A stretch of 64,000 bases of DNA from JBBSNV01 sp964458605 (GTDB lineage Bacteria; Pseudomonadota; Alphaproteobacteria; Reyranellales; JAQSWP01), in the NCBI GenBank assembly GCA_964458605.1, contig CAYWLS010000012.1, forward strand, positions 57,221 through 121,220, in the 5' to 3' direction. This document shows positions 5,996-14,846 of the stretch, in pieces (within the stretch, counting starts at the first letter, position 1; each line of letters begins with the position of its first letter). The notes under the pieces are model-generated. The model was not told where the DNA came from and ran no database searches. It was given only the letters and a program-made list of their open reading frames with translations. Made by a program: the position numbers and the translations under genes.

Positions 5996-7261
5996 ATGAG
6001 CCATCGCATCGCCCCGTCTGTCGCCATCGTCGGCAGCGGCCCGTCCGGCTTCTACGCCGTCGACGGTCTGAGCCGCGCCCTGCCGGGCTGCCGCATCGAC
6101 ATCGTCGACCGGTTGCGCACGCCCTACGGGCTGGTGCGCTTCGGCGTGGCGCCCGATCACCAGGGCACCAAGGCGGTGGCGCGCCAGTTCGAGCGCCTGG
6201 CGCTGAAGCCGGGCATCCGCTTCCTGGGCGGCATCGAGCTGGGCCGCGACATCAGCCTGGCCGAGCTGCGCGCCCATTACGACGCGGTGGTGATCGCCAT
6301 CGGCGCGGCGCAGGATCGCAAGCTGGGCATTCCCGGCGAGGATCTGCCCGGCGTGTTCGGCTCCTGGCAGTTCGTCGGCTGGTACAACGGGCATCCCGAT
6401 TTCGCCGCGCTCGATGTCAAGCTGCCGGGCAGCGCCGTGGCGGTGATCGGCAACGGCAATGTGGCGATCGACCTGGTGCGGGTGCTGGCCAAGACGCCGC
6501 AGGAGATGCAGGCGTCGGATCTGTGCGATCACGCTGCGGCGGCGATCCATGCCGCGACGCTCACCGATATCTACATGATCGGCCGGCGCGGCCCGGCCCA
6601 GGCCAGCTTCACCTCGGCCGAACTGGCCGAGCTGGGTCATCTGGCGCGCGCCGTGCCGGTGATCGAAGGCGCCGATGTTCCACCGGCGTCGGGTGCGGCG
6701 GATGCGGCCGAAGCCAGGATCAAGGACAGGAACCTGGAGATCATGCGCGGCTTTGCGTCGAACGTCGCCGGCAGCAAGGCGATCACGATTCATATGCTGT
6801 TCGATCACAAGCCGGTCGCCATCGAGGGCGATGGCAAGGTCGAGCGACTGATAGTTCAGCCGTCGGCCGGCGGCGCGGCCAGGACCCTGGCGGTCGGCAC
6901 GGTGATCGGCGCCATCGGCTATCGCAGCGCCGCGCTCGATACGCTGGCGCTCGACCAGGATCGCGGCGTGATCGCCAGCCGCGACGGCGAGATCGAGCCC
7001 GGCCTCTATGTGGTGGGTTGGGCCAAGCGTGGACCCAGCGGGGTGATCGCCACCAACCGCGCCGATTCGCTCGCCGTGGCGGATCGCGCCACGGCCTATC
7101 TCAAGGGCGTCGCACTGGCGCAGCGGCCGCCGCTCGACGACCTCCTCGCCGCGCGCGGCATCGTGCCCAGCGACTTCGCCGCCTGGCAGGCGATCGACCG
7201 CGCCGAGATAGAAGCCGGCAAGGCGATCGGCCGGCCCCGTCGCAAACAGGTTTCACCCTAG
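5996..7261 (+). CDS. FAD-dependent ferredoxin--NADP+ reductase (adrenodoxin reductase type)
   Basis: A 421-residue two-dinucleotide-binding flavoprotein. VAIVGSGPSGFYA (residues 9-21) is the FAD-binding Rossmann motif, GLVRFGVAPDHQGTK near residue 44 is diagnostic for the adrenodoxin reductase/FprA family, and VAVIGNGNVAID near residue 150 is the NADPH site. WAKRGPSGVIATNRADS near residue 341 closes the FAD pocket. Members move electrons between NADPH and ferredoxins that serve P450 or Rieske oxygenases. No ferredoxin gene is next to it. The transposon ends 60 bases upstream of the start, so promoter elements may have been displaced. The ribosome site is GGTGAGG. Confidence 0.9.
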   Translation: MSHRIAPSVAIVGSGPSGFYAVDGLSRALPGCRIDIVDRLRTPYGLVRFGVAPDHQGTKAVARQFERLALKPGIRFLGGIELGRDISLAELRAHYDAVVIAIGAAQDRKLGIPGEDLPGVFGSWQFVGWYNGHPDFAALDVKLPGSAVAVIGNGNVAIDLVRVLAKTPQEMQASDLCDHAAAAIHAATLTDIYMIGRRGPAQASFTSAELAELGHLARAVPVIEGADVPPASGAADAAEARIKDRNLEIMRGFASNVAGSKAITIHMLFDHKPVAIEGDGKVERLIVQPSAGGAARTLAVGTVIGAIGYRSAALDTLALDQDRGVIASRDGEIEPGLYVVGWAKRGPSGVIATNRADSLAVADRATAYLKGVALAQRPPLDDLLAARGIVPSDFAAWQAIDRAEIEAGKAIGRPRRKQVSP

Positions 7262-7406
7262 ATCTTCGGCGCCGCGACACGCCCTTCGCCGGTTTCCTTT
7301 CCGCCAAAGCCGGTACATCGGCGCTGATTCGTTCCGCGACGCGCCCAGCGCCGGCGGATGGACGCCCCTTTCGCCATTCGCCCGCGCCGGCTCCCACTCG
7401 ATTGAT

Positions 7407-7430
7407 AAAAGCAACGGAATCGTTGTTTTT
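7407..7430. terminator. Terminator-like hairpin after the ferredoxin reductase gene
   Basis: AAAAGCAACG pairs with CGTTGTTTTT (one G-T) around the loop GAAT, giving a ten-pair stem with a T run in either direction. It lies about 145 bases after the reductase stop. Confidence 0.55.
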
Positions 7431-7555
7431 CAGATACTTAATAGTATCGATTTGCAATCGGTAAATTTGCAGCCATAGTACAAAAAGCCACGCACTGATT
7501 AAGCGCCGGCTATCTGCGATTTTTGAGCCGTTTCTTTAGAGAATGGGGATCGACC

Positions 7556-7660
7556 ATGCAAAATCTGGCCACAGGCCATACCGCGCCTTCCGCTCCCCCG
7601 CACCGGCCAGCCGACCGCCTCCGAGCGATTGTCGCGCCGTGCCTCGCGTCGCGCCACTGA
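7556..7660 (+). CDS. Possible small open frame upstream of the RTX gene
   Basis: A 34-codon frame (MQNLATGHTAPSAPPHRPAD... to TGA) starts at ATG with GGGGA about nine bases upstream and ends 35 bases before the RTX start. The peptide is Pro/Ala/Arg-rich with no recognisable domain. It may be a leader peptide or chance in G+C-rich DNA. Confidence 0.25.
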   Translation: MQNLATGHTAPSAPPHRPADRLRAIVAPCLASRH

Positions 7661-7695
7661 CCCGCCGCGCGCCTCAAATCTGAAGGATCACGATC

Positions 7696-10428
7696 ATGGC
7701 CAAGCACTACACCTATATGTTCGTGCCGTCCGGCGGCACCGGCTACGTCGCCCTGACCCAGTCGACCACACCGGGGGTCATCGGCTCGACGACCGTCATC
7801 GCCTCGCTGTACGACAACGGCTCCTTCCACATCGCCTTCGGCGATGTCAGCGGCAGCCAGTACATCAACGGTACGATCCCTGCCGGCGACTCCAACAACC
7901 TGGCGGATCCAGACATCCTGTCGCTCGACTCCGGCGCCAGCAACACGATCCTGGTGTGGGACGAGCGCACCATCACGCAGCAGCCGAACAATCCTTACAA
8001 CCTCTACGGCGGCACCCACGGCAACGTCTACAACGACGCCGACGGCCGCTACGGCCTGCCCGGCGGCGGCACCGACCAGACCGCGGCCATCGACGTGATC
8101 ATGCTGGGCCAGGGCTCGAGCTACGACACGTCCCAGAACATCATCGATCTTGGCTACAACGCCGCCGGCGGCGGCATCGCCTACAGCACCAACGTCACCA
8201 TTATCGGCGGTCCGGGCCGCGACCTGATCATCGGCGGCGAAGGCAACGACCTGATCTATGGCGGCGACGATCATACCGGCATCGGCGAAGGCATCTGGGC
8301 CGGCAGCGGCAACGACACGATCTATGGCGGCGCCAATCTGGGCGACACCGTCAACCCCGACGCCCCGTCAAACACCGGCGGCGACGATCTCTACGGCTAT
8401 GCCGGCAACGACGTCATCTACGGCGCCAATGACGGCGACGTCTATTACGGCGACGGCGGCAACGACACGATCTACGGCGCCGGCGCCGGCGGCACCGGCA
8501 CGCTGGGATCGGGCTACAACGGCGACAAGGTCACCTTCTTCGGCGGCGACGGCAACGACACGCTCTATGCCTCGGCCAACGTGGGTTCGAACGGCGTCAC
8601 CAGCACCAAGGAGTTCTTCTTCGGCGGCAATCCCTCGGCGCTGTGGAACGACCACAATTTCGTCCAGGTCGCCAACGGCGCCGACACCGGCACCATGGAC
8701 GTGGTGTCGTACCAGAATTCCGGCGTCGCCATCACCGTCAACCTCAACGGCAGCGTTGCCTACCACGCCGACAAGGAAGGCCAGGCGGTGCCGGAGAACA
8801 CTCTGCTGGGTACCGGCGCCGGCGGCGCGGTCAACGACGTGTTCTTCGGCATCGAAGGCATCGTCGGTGGCACCCAGGGCGATACGCTGATCGGCGACGG
8901 CAAGGCCAATTTCTTCAGCGGGCTGGGCGGCAGCGACACGCTTTCCGGAAATGCAGGCAACGACACGCTGTGGGGCGGCTCGGCCAACGATACCCTCTAT
9001 GGTGGCCTGGGAACGGACACTGTCGATGGTGGCGATGGCAACGATCTGATCTATGTGCGCGGCGACCAGAACGCCACGGCCAATACCACCGGCTGGGACG
9101 GCACCACCGGCAGCGCCGGCATCGTCTTGGGAGTGGGTGGGCACTTCCAGCCGCTGGATATCGTCACCGGCGGGACCGGCACCGATACGCTCTTCCTGGA
9201 CGACACGGCCAACAACCCAAACAAGGGCGTCTTCTACAATGCCTATGGCGGCGGCGTTTTGCAGCTGTCCGGAATCGAGATCATTGCGGCGACGGCCTTC
9301 GCCGATGTCATCAATCTGACCAACGGCAGCAACGGTGCCTATGCCGAGAACGTCTCGATCTTCGCCGGAGACGGCGCGGACGTGGTGTTCTCGGGCTCGG
9401 GCAACGATCTGATGGTGGGCGACTCGCTGATCGCCGGCGTGGCCAGCGACACGCTGTTCGGCGGCACCGGCAACGACACGATCTTCGGCGACGTGCAGGA
9501 TTCGCTGACCACCTCGGGCGCCACCGACACGATCTACGGCGGCGAGGGCAACGACACGGTGTTCGGCGGCGCCGGCAACGACAGCATCTTCGATGTCGAC
9601 AGCACCGCCCATCTGGCCGACACCTCGATCAACGGCGGCGACGGCGCCGACCTGATCGTCGCCAACTTCACCAACACTGCTGCGGTCGCCGTGCTCAACG
9701 GCGGCGCCAACAGCGGCTCGGACCTGGCCGACAGGGTGTTCACCACCGGCAGCTACGATCACGTCAATTCCAGCCTCGGCCTGGGCGACGACAGGTTCTA
9801 CGGCTCCTCCTCCGGCAGCGGCAACCTGGTCGACACCGTGTTCGGCGAATCCGGCAACGACGCCATCGCCGGCTGGCTGGGCAACGACGTGCTGTTCGGC
9901 GGCGACGGCGACGACGTGCTGTGGGGCGGCGCCGGCACCGACACGCTCTATGGCGGCATCGGCACCGACTACCTCTATCCGGGCACTGGCGGCGCGGACC
10001 TCATGTATGGCGGTGCCGGCGTCGACTATTACTACGTGTCGCGCGTCGACGGCACCGCCGACCAGATCTGGGACGAGGCGCGCATCGCCAACAGCGGCAC
10101 GGCGGAAAACTACCTGTTCATCCTGCCCGACGTCGACCAGGCCACCGGCAACTACGTCGCGGGCAGCGGCGTCTACGAGACCGATCACAACATCATGAAC
10201 GCCTCGGGCATGGTGCAGCTGGTCAATAGCGGCGGCGATTTGTGGACGCTCAGCGTCATCAGCGGCACCGGATCCTCCGGGCCGCAGACCACGGTCAATT
10301 TCGACGACCGCGACATCGCCTCGATCGTGCTGTGGAACAGCGACGCCGCCAGCACTACCGGCCACACTTTCCAGGTCTACAACTACGACCCGATCTCCCA
10401 CACCTACGTATTCTCCCAGGAAATCTAG
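7696..10428 (+). CDS. Large RTX (hemolysin-type calcium-binding repeat) secreted protein
   Basis: A 910-residue acidic, Gly/Asp/Asn-rich protein with many GGxGxDxxx nonapeptides, for example GGEGNDLIYGG, FGGDGNDTLYA and FGGDGDDVLWGGAGTDTLYGG. They form at least four blocks (about residues 175-300, 405-460, 555-640 and 715-780) separated by non-repeat stretches. Such repeats fold into calcium-binding beta-rolls outside the cell. There is no N-terminal signal peptide; RTX proteins normally leave by a type I (HlyBD/TolC) system through a C-terminal signal, and the last residues VYNYDPISHTYVFSQEI are compatible. No secretion genes lie in this window. The N-terminal 170 residues match no domain I know. 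Function could be adhesin, surface layer or enzyme. The start has AAGGA at a suitable distance. Confidence 0.9.
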   Translation: MAKHYTYMFVPSGGTGYVALTQSTTPGVIGSTTVIASLYDNGSFHIAFGDVSGSQYINGTIPAGDSNNLADPDILSLDSGASNTILVWDERTITQQPNNPYNLYGGTHGNVYNDADGRYGLPGGGTDQTAAIDVIMLGQGSSYDTSQNIIDLGYNAAGGGIAYSTNVTIIGGPGRDLIIGGEGNDLIYGGDDHTGIGEGIWAGSGNDTIYGGANLGDTVNPDAPSNTGGDDLYGYAGNDVIYGANDGDVYYGDGGNDTIYGAGAGGTGTLGSGYNGDKVTFFGGDGNDTLYASANVGSNGVTSTKEFFFGGNPSALWNDHNFVQVANGADTGTMDVVSYQNSGVAITVNLNGSVAYHADKEGQAVPENTLLGTGAGGAVNDVFFGIEGIVGGTQGDTLIGDGKANFFSGLGGSDTLSGNAGNDTLWGGSANDTLYGGLGTDTVDGGDGNDLIYVRGDQNATANTTGWDGTTGSAGIVLGVGGHFQPLDIVTGGTGTDTLFLDDTANNPNKGVFYNAYGGGVLQLSGIEIIAATAFADVINLTNGSNGAYAENVSIFAGDGADVVFSGSGNDLMVGDSLIAGVASDTLFGGTGNDTIFGDVQDSLTTSGATDTIYGGEGNDTVFGGAGNDSIFDVDSTAHLADTSINGGDGADLIVANFTNTAAVAVLNGGANSGSDLADRVFTTGSYDHVNSSLGLGDDRFYGSSSGSGNLVDTVFGESGNDAIAGWLGNDVLFGGDGDDVLWGGAGTDTLYGGIGTDYLYPGTGGADLMYGGAGVDYYYVSRVDGTADQIWDEARIANSGTAENYLFILPDVDQATGNYVAGSGVYETDHNIMNASGMVQLVNSGGDLWTLSVISGTGSSGPQTTVNFDDRDIASIVLWNSDAASTTGHTFQVYNYDPISHTYVFSQEI

Positions 10429-10452
10429 CCGCCGCTTCGGCGATCGACCGGG

Positions 10453-10476
10453 AAGGCCGCCTCCGGGCGGCCTTTT
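10453..10476 (+). terminator. Rho-independent terminator after the RTX gene
   Basis: AAGGCCGCC pairs perfectly with GGCGGCCTT around TCCG and is followed by TT, 24 bases after the RTX stop. Confidence 0.85.
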
Positions 10477-10576
10477 CGTTTCGGCGGCGCTTTAAATCGG
10501 GGGCGGGCCGGGCGTAGGATCGCCCATCCGCGGCCCGCCCGAGCGCCGCTGCGGCAAGCTGCCTTCCGGGTGCGCC

Positions 10577-11236
10577 ATGATCGCCGATGTCAAAGTCACC
10601 GAATTGTTTCCGACGCCGATCTGGTCGGTCGCCCTGAAGGCGGAAGCCGCCGCCGAGCTGAACGGCCGGCTGATGGCCGAGATCCGCCGCCTGACCGAAC
10701 CGCGGCCGCCCATTCCCTCGGGCGTCAGCTGGCAGACCGATCCGGTGGTGCACCGTCTGCCGGCCTTCGCCCCGCTGGTCAGCCTGATCAGCCGCGCCGC
10801 CACCGGCGCCATGACTTTTCTGGGCTTGCGCCAGCGCGCCGCGTCGATCACCGGCATGTGGGTCAACATCAATCCGCCCGGGGCGCGCAATTCGGGCCAT
10901 ACCCATCCCAACAACTTCCTGTCGGGGGTGTATTACGTCGACATTCCCCCCGGCGAGGGGAAGATCGATTTCGCCGATCCGCGCGTGCAGGCCGAGGTGA
11001 TGATGCCGCCGATCGCCGAGGGCAATCGCTTCAACGGCAACACCATCACGATGAACGTCGAGCCGGGCCGCATCATCATGTTCCCGGCCTGGCTGCGCCA
11101 TTCGGTGCCGATCAACCGGTCCAACGGTGACCGCATCAGCATCGCCTTCAACCTGATGGTCGACAACTACGTCGACGAGGCCAGCCCGCCGCTATGGTCC
11201 GGCACCGTGCCGATCGATCCGAAGGAATTGGCCTGA
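10577..11236 (+). CDS. Putative 2OG-Fe(II) oxygenase (TIGR02466-type)
   Basis: A 219-residue protein with the features of the TIGR02466/2OG-FeII_Oxy_5 family: LFPTPIWSV near the start, SGHTHPNNFLSGVYYVD near residue 105 with the first metal His, and FPAWLRHSVPINRSNGDR near residue 175 with the second His and the 2-oxoglutarate-binding Arg. The family hydroxylates unknown substrates using Fe(II), oxygen and 2-oxoglutarate. It is cytoplasmic. It stands alone between the RTX terminator and the thioredoxin-like gene, so context gives no substrate. Confidence 0.85.
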   Translation: MIADVKVTELFPTPIWSVALKAEAAAELNGRLMAEIRRLTEPRPPIPSGVSWQTDPVVHRLPAFAPLVSLISRAATGAMTFLGLRQRAASITGMWVNINPPGARNSGHTHPNNFLSGVYYVDIPPGEGKIDFADPRVQAEVMMPPIAEGNRFNGNTITMNVEPGRIIMFPAWLRHSVPINRSNGDRISIAFNLMVDNYVDEASPPLWSGTVPIDPKELA

Positions 11237-11348
11237 AGGAATGCCGCGGATGCGCGACCGCCCATTCCGGCGATCTACAACGCAGCGGTCGAGCGGCCGG
11301 CGCGTGCCCGATCGCGATGGCGAATTTCGATCCTGGGGAGGGAAGGCA

Positions 11349-11738
11349 ATGCAACGACGTTCCTTTCTGCTGACCCTGTGTCTGGCGCCTTGGCTGTCGC
11401 CATCCGCCCGGGCCGCCACGCCGCTGACGGTGATCTATATCGGCGGATGGGATTGCCTGCCTTGCGCCGCCTGGAAGCGGGAACACAAGGCCGATTGGCT
11501 GGCCTCGCCGGAGTTCAGGCGCATCAAGTGGATCGAAATCGAGGCGCCTCATCTGACCGAGGTCTATGAAGATGCCTACTGGTCCTACGATTTGCGCCCG
11601 ATCCGCGACCAGTTGCCGAAGAAGGTCGGTACGCCGCGCTTCCTGATCGTGCGGGACGGCAAGGTCGTATCCAATCATTTTGGGAAATGGACCAATACCC
11701 TTGCCGACCTGAAGCGTCTGCTCGCCAAGCAGGGCTGA
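11349..11738 (+). CDS. Secreted thioredoxin-like protein
   Basis: A 129-residue protein. Residues 1-22 (MQRRSFLLTLCLAPWLSPSARA) form a signal peptide, with an RR pair that might allow Tat export. The mature part shows a thioredoxin-like start (LTVIYIGGWDCLPC) with a CxxC pair near residues 37-40 and the KVGTPRFLIVRDGKVV segment with the cis-Pro expected near residue 93. It should act in the periplasm on thiols or disulfides. The frame is open upstream to 11241, but ATG 11349 has a strong GGAGGG site and gives a clean signal peptide. Confidence 0.8.
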   Translation: MQRRSFLLTLCLAPWLSPSARAATPLTVIYIGGWDCLPCAAWKREHKADWLASPEFRRIKWIEIEAPHLTEVYEDAYWSYDLRPIRDQLPKKVGTPRFLIVRDGKVVSNHFGKWTNTLADLKRLLAKQG

Positions 11739-11871
11739 CCCGGCGGGCAGTCCAAATTCCGCGCCCGTCACATTGCTCGGCCCCAGGGAGCAAGCCACCG
11801 CCTGCTTTGTCCCCGTTTGACGGGCGTCGCGGTTGGCTCTCCGATCGATAGCGATTTGGCGGACGAAGCCG

Positions 11872-11948
11872 TGGCGTCCCCGAGAGGAATCGAACCTCCG
11901 ACCCACAGTTTAGGAAACTGTTGCTCTATCCTGCTGAGCTACGGGGAC
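11872..11948 (-). tRNA. tRNA-Arg (CCU anticodon)
   Basis: A 77-base cloverleaf with CCA encoded. The acceptor is GUCCCCG/CGGGGAC, the D arm contains AGCUCAGCAGGAUAGAGC, and the T loop is UUCGAUU. The anticodon stem ACAGU/ACUGU encloses loop UUCCUAA, giving anticodon CCU for codon AGG. Only a short intergenic sequence surrounds it. Confidence 0.95.
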
Positions 11949-12078
11949 TCACGACGGGGCTGTTATAGCCGCGCCGGCGGCCTCGTCAAAGCCGCCATTT
12001 CGCCTGTCGAGCCCGCCGCCCTTGCATCTCCTCCAGCCGTGCTAAAGTGGCCGCCAAAGCATTGGGGCAACGGGCAAT

Positions 12079-12855
12079 ATGGCAGGCAAGGCGACATCCA
12101 CCGGCAGGAACGCGGGCAACGCGGCGGCAAAGCTTCTGGGCGTGGAACGCCCGGTCGATTCCCTGCATGAGGGGCAGAAGCATCCCTATCGGCGGCCGCG
12201 CGACGCGGCCACCCTGATCATCGTGCGCCAGGGCAAACGGGCGCCGGAAATCCTGCTCGGCTGCCGTGACGCGGCGCATGCCTTCATGCCCAACCGCTAC
12301 GTGTTTCCCGGCGGTCGGGTCGATCTGGCGGACGGCCATGTTCCCGTCGGCAGCGGTCTGCGCGCCGATGTCGAGGATCGCCTGCTGCGCGCCGCGACGC
12401 CGAGCCGCGCCCGGGCCCTGGCGATCGCCGCGATCCGCGAGACCTTCGAGGAAACCGGGCTGATTATCGGGCGCAAGGCCAAGCAGTCGGTGGCCGGGCC
12501 GGTCGACGAGGCGTGGCGGGGATTTCTCGACGCCGGTTTCGCGCCTGCCCTCGACGCGCTCGACTATATCGCCCGCGCCATCACGCCGCCGGGCCGGCCG
12601 CGCCGCTTCAACGCCCGCTTCTTCATGGCCGATGCCACCTCGATCGCCGGCGGCACCATCAAGAGCAACGGCGAGCTGGGCGATATCCGCTGGGTGCCGC
12701 TCGACGAGGCCCAGCAGCTCCCGGTCCCGACCATTACCAGCCTGGTGCTGGGCGAGGTGGCGCGCCTGATCAAGGAACCGCCCCGGCGCAGCCTCAGCCG
12801 GCGCATCCCGCTGTTCAAGACGGTCTACGGCAAGCACCTGCTGCTGCAGGAATGA
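12079..12855 (+). CDS. Nudix hydrolase with split Nudix box
   Basis: A 258-residue protein with Nudix character. DAATLIIVR is the first strand, VFPGGRVDLADG lies near residue 75, and the catalytic helix AAIRETFEETGLIIG near residue 118 holds the metal-binding glutamates. About 40 residues separate GG from RETFEE, longer than the canonical spacing but as in NUDT19/NUDT7-like members, some of which cleave CoA derivatives. It is cytoplasmic. The C-terminal 70 residues (ITSLVLGEVARLIKEPPRR) are typical of this subgroup. The substrate is unproven. A 128-base gap separates it from the glycosyltransferase. Confidence 0.85.
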   Translation: MAGKATSTGRNAGNAAAKLLGVERPVDSLHEGQKHPYRRPRDAATLIIVRQGKRAPEILLGCRDAAHAFMPNRYVFPGGRVDLADGHVPVGSGLRADVEDRLLRAATPSRARALAIAAIRETFEETGLIIGRKAKQSVAGPVDEAWRGFLDAGFAPALDALDYIARAITPPGRPRRFNARFFMADATSIAGGTIKSNGELGDIRWVPLDEAQQLPVPTITSLVLGEVARLIKEPPRRSLSRRIPLFKTVYGKHLLLQE

Positions 12856-12984
12856 GCCCGATCTGGCGGGCGATCGTCGGACAATTCCTTTCTGTCCGGC
12901 CTTGCTGCGACCTTAGAAGGATTGCGACGGCGCATATTTGATGAAAGAGTTAGATAAAGTCTCCTTTCACAACGATCCTCGGAC

Positions 12985-14184
12985 GTGCCCAAAAAATCGG
13001 TTCTGATCATCACCTTGCCGATGGGGCTGGGCGGCGTCACCGCGCAGACCCTGGCGGCCGGACGGCTATTGCAGCGCGCAGGCTACGAGGTGCAATTCGC
13101 GTGGCGAGCGTCCTACAAGGAGTGGCCCGCGCTCTCGGTGCCGTTGTGGCGTCTGGGCCGGGCGCGGCCGGGCGTCGTGGAGGAAGACCTCGAAGGCTTC
13201 CGCGCCACCCAGGTCGGCACTTGGCTGCCCGAATTCGAATGGGCGCATCATCAGGCCTGGGGCGGCTGGAACCGGCTGATCGATGCCTTCGCCCACCATA
13301 TCGTGATCTCGGGCAATTTCCTGCCGGCCTGGGGCCTGTTCAAGCGGGGCCTGCCCAGCTTCAACTGGATCGCCACGCCTTACTGGCCCGATCGTGCCGA
13401 CCGGGTGAAGACCTGGCCGCTGTGGCGGCGGCTCTACGACAGGGTGTTCAACAGTCCGTTTGCCCTTGCCCAGGAACGCCGGCTGGTCCGCCACGCCGAC
13501 AGCTGGACCATCAGCGACTACACCACGCGCGCGCTGCGGGCCCTGGCGCCGGACAATCGCGTGCGCGGCAAGGTCATCATTCCCGTCGATATCGAGCGCT
13601 TCCATCCCGACGATCGTCGGCCTTCCTCCAACGATCGTCCGGTGCGGCTGTGCTTCAGCGGCCGCGTCTCCGATCCGCGCAAGGGCATGCCGCTGCTGCT
13701 GGATGCCTTCGCCAGGGTGGCGGCACAGCGCGCTGCGGTCGAACTGGTGATCTATGGCGACCTGACGCTGGAGGCGCTGCGCCAGCGCTACGACGTCGCC
13801 GCCATCGCCGACCGGCTTTCGGTTCGGCCGGCGGTGGCGCATGAGGCGTTGCCGGAGATGTTGCGCCAGGCCGATATCTTCGTGCTGCCGTCCTACCAGG
13901 AGGGCCTGTCGCAGATTGCCGCCGAGGCGATGGCGAGCGGCTGCTGCGTGGTGTCGACCCGCTGCGGCGGTCCGGAGGAATTCGTGCTCGACGGCGAGAC
14001 CGGCCTGCTGGCCGATCTCGATTCCGACGACCTGGCCGATGCGCTGTTGCAGGCGATCGACGACGCGAGCTTGCGGCGACGGCTGGCGGGGAACGGCGTG
14101 GCCCTGATCCGGCAGCGCTACACCCCTGCCCTGTTCGAGCGACAGTTCATGGAAGCGTTCGCCACCATCTATCCCGCGGCCTGA
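12985..14184 (+). CDS. Glycosyltransferase family 4
   Basis: A 399-residue GT-B fold enzyme. The N-terminal domain starts SVLIITLPMGLGGVTAQTLAAG, and the C-terminal nucleotide-sugar domain starts RLCFSGRVSDPRKGMPLLLDAF near residue 223, with PSYQEGLSQIAAEAMASG near residue 303 that includes the E-x7-E motif. It transfers a sugar to an unknown acceptor, probably in surface polysaccharide or glycolipid synthesis. The start is taken as GTG at 12985 because no in-frame ATG keeps the Rossmann N-terminus; the ribosome site is weak. The broken methyltransferase follows five bases later, as in a sugar-modification operon. Confidence 0.87.
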   Translation: MPKKSVLIITLPMGLGGVTAQTLAAGRLLQRAGYEVQFAWRASYKEWPALSVPLWRLGRARPGVVEEDLEGFRATQVGTWLPEFEWAHHQAWGGWNRLIDAFAHHIVISGNFLPAWGLFKRGLPSFNWIATPYWPDRADRVKTWPLWRRLYDRVFNSPFALAQERRLVRHADSWTISDYTTRALRALAPDNRVRGKVIIPVDIERFHPDDRRPSSNDRPVRLCFSGRVSDPRKGMPLLLDAFARVAAQRAAVELVIYGDLTLEALRQRYDVAAIADRLSVRPAVAHEALPEMLRQADIFVLPSYQEGLSQIAAEAMASGCCVVSTRCGGPEEFVLDGETGLLADLDSDDLADALLQAIDDASLRRRLAGNGVALIRQRYTPALFERQFMEAFATIYPAA

Positions 14185-14188
14185 CGCC

Positions 14189-14846
14189 ATGTCCTCCCTA
14201 TTCGAGAAACTGCATCGTCGCATCAGCGACAGCGGCGTGGCCGAACAACAGCGCAACCGGCATTGGTGGGAAGCCCTGCCGATGACCTACGAGGCCTGGG
14301 AGGATGGCGGCCGGGGCGCCGCGGCTGATGCCGACCTGCTCGCGACGCGCACCCGCTTCCTCGCGGCCGATCCTGGCTGACCCAGGATTTCGATTTCGGC
14401 CGCTATCGCGGCCGCACCGTGCTGGAGATCGCTGCGGCGCCGGCGGCGCGGCCTGTCACATGGCCGCGCGCGTGCTGCGGCCCACGGGCAGCCTGCTGGT
14501 CATGGTCTACAACAGGGCGAGCCTGCGCTACTGGGTCAAGGGGCTGATCTGGCTGCTGCTGCGCGGGCGACTGTTCGCCGGCGACACCATGCGCGGCGTG
14601 CAGCGGCATTTCACCGACGGCTTCTACCACCGTCATTTCACGCCGCGCGAATTGTCGGCGATCTGCCGGACGATCGGCTTGCAGCCGCGCCGCGTGGCCG
14701 TGACCCACATGGCCAAGAAGATGCTGCCGCTGGTGCCGCGCGGACTCGACGAGGCGCTCAAGCACCGCTACGGCTGGCTGCTGGTGATCGAGGCCGAGAA
14801 GGCGGCGCCGCCAACCGGCGCCGGCAGGCCTGGCGCTTTAGCCTGA
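14189..14846 (+). pseudogene. Decayed SAM-dependent methyltransferase
   Basis: Parts of one methyltransferase gene survive in different frames. Frame one gives the N-terminus (MSSLFEKLHRRISDSG to TRFLAADP) and hits TGA at 14378. One missing base near 14372 moves the frame to WLTQDFDFGRYRGRTVLEI, and another near 14431 gives GCGAGGAAC, the SAM-binding loop. The sequence then jumps straight to MAARVLRPTGSLLVMVYN, so most of the Rossmann domain (roughly 70 residues, by family comparison) is deleted. The C-terminus to 14846 is well preserved. Two frameshifts and a core deletion mean no functional enzyme. It follows the glycosyltransferase by five bases. Confidence 0.8.

Larger units (their letters stand above)
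7262..7695 (+). other. Intergenic region before the RTX gene
   Basis: This 434-base gap turns A+T-rich from about 7400. It holds a terminator-like hairpin (7407-7430), a stem GATACT/AGTATC (7433-7448) that might be an operator, and a possible 34-codon open frame at 7556-7660. I see no convincing sigma-70 promoter pair, although the A+T-rich part is the likely promoter site for the RTX gene. Confidence 0.5.

Noticed and set aside
8368..10401. A 677-codon open frame antisense to the RTX gene
   Set aside because: It mirrors the GGxGxD repeats in G+C-rich DNA, with no independent domain or start signal.
7696..10428. Type I secretion genes accompanying the RTX protein
   Set aside because: Neighbouring genes encode a ferredoxin reductase and an oxygenase. 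No HlyB, HlyD or TolC-like gene is visible in the window.
14189..14846. Programmed frameshifting to rescue the methyltransferase
   Set aside because: Two shifts plus loss of most of the Rossmann core cannot be repaired by recoding.
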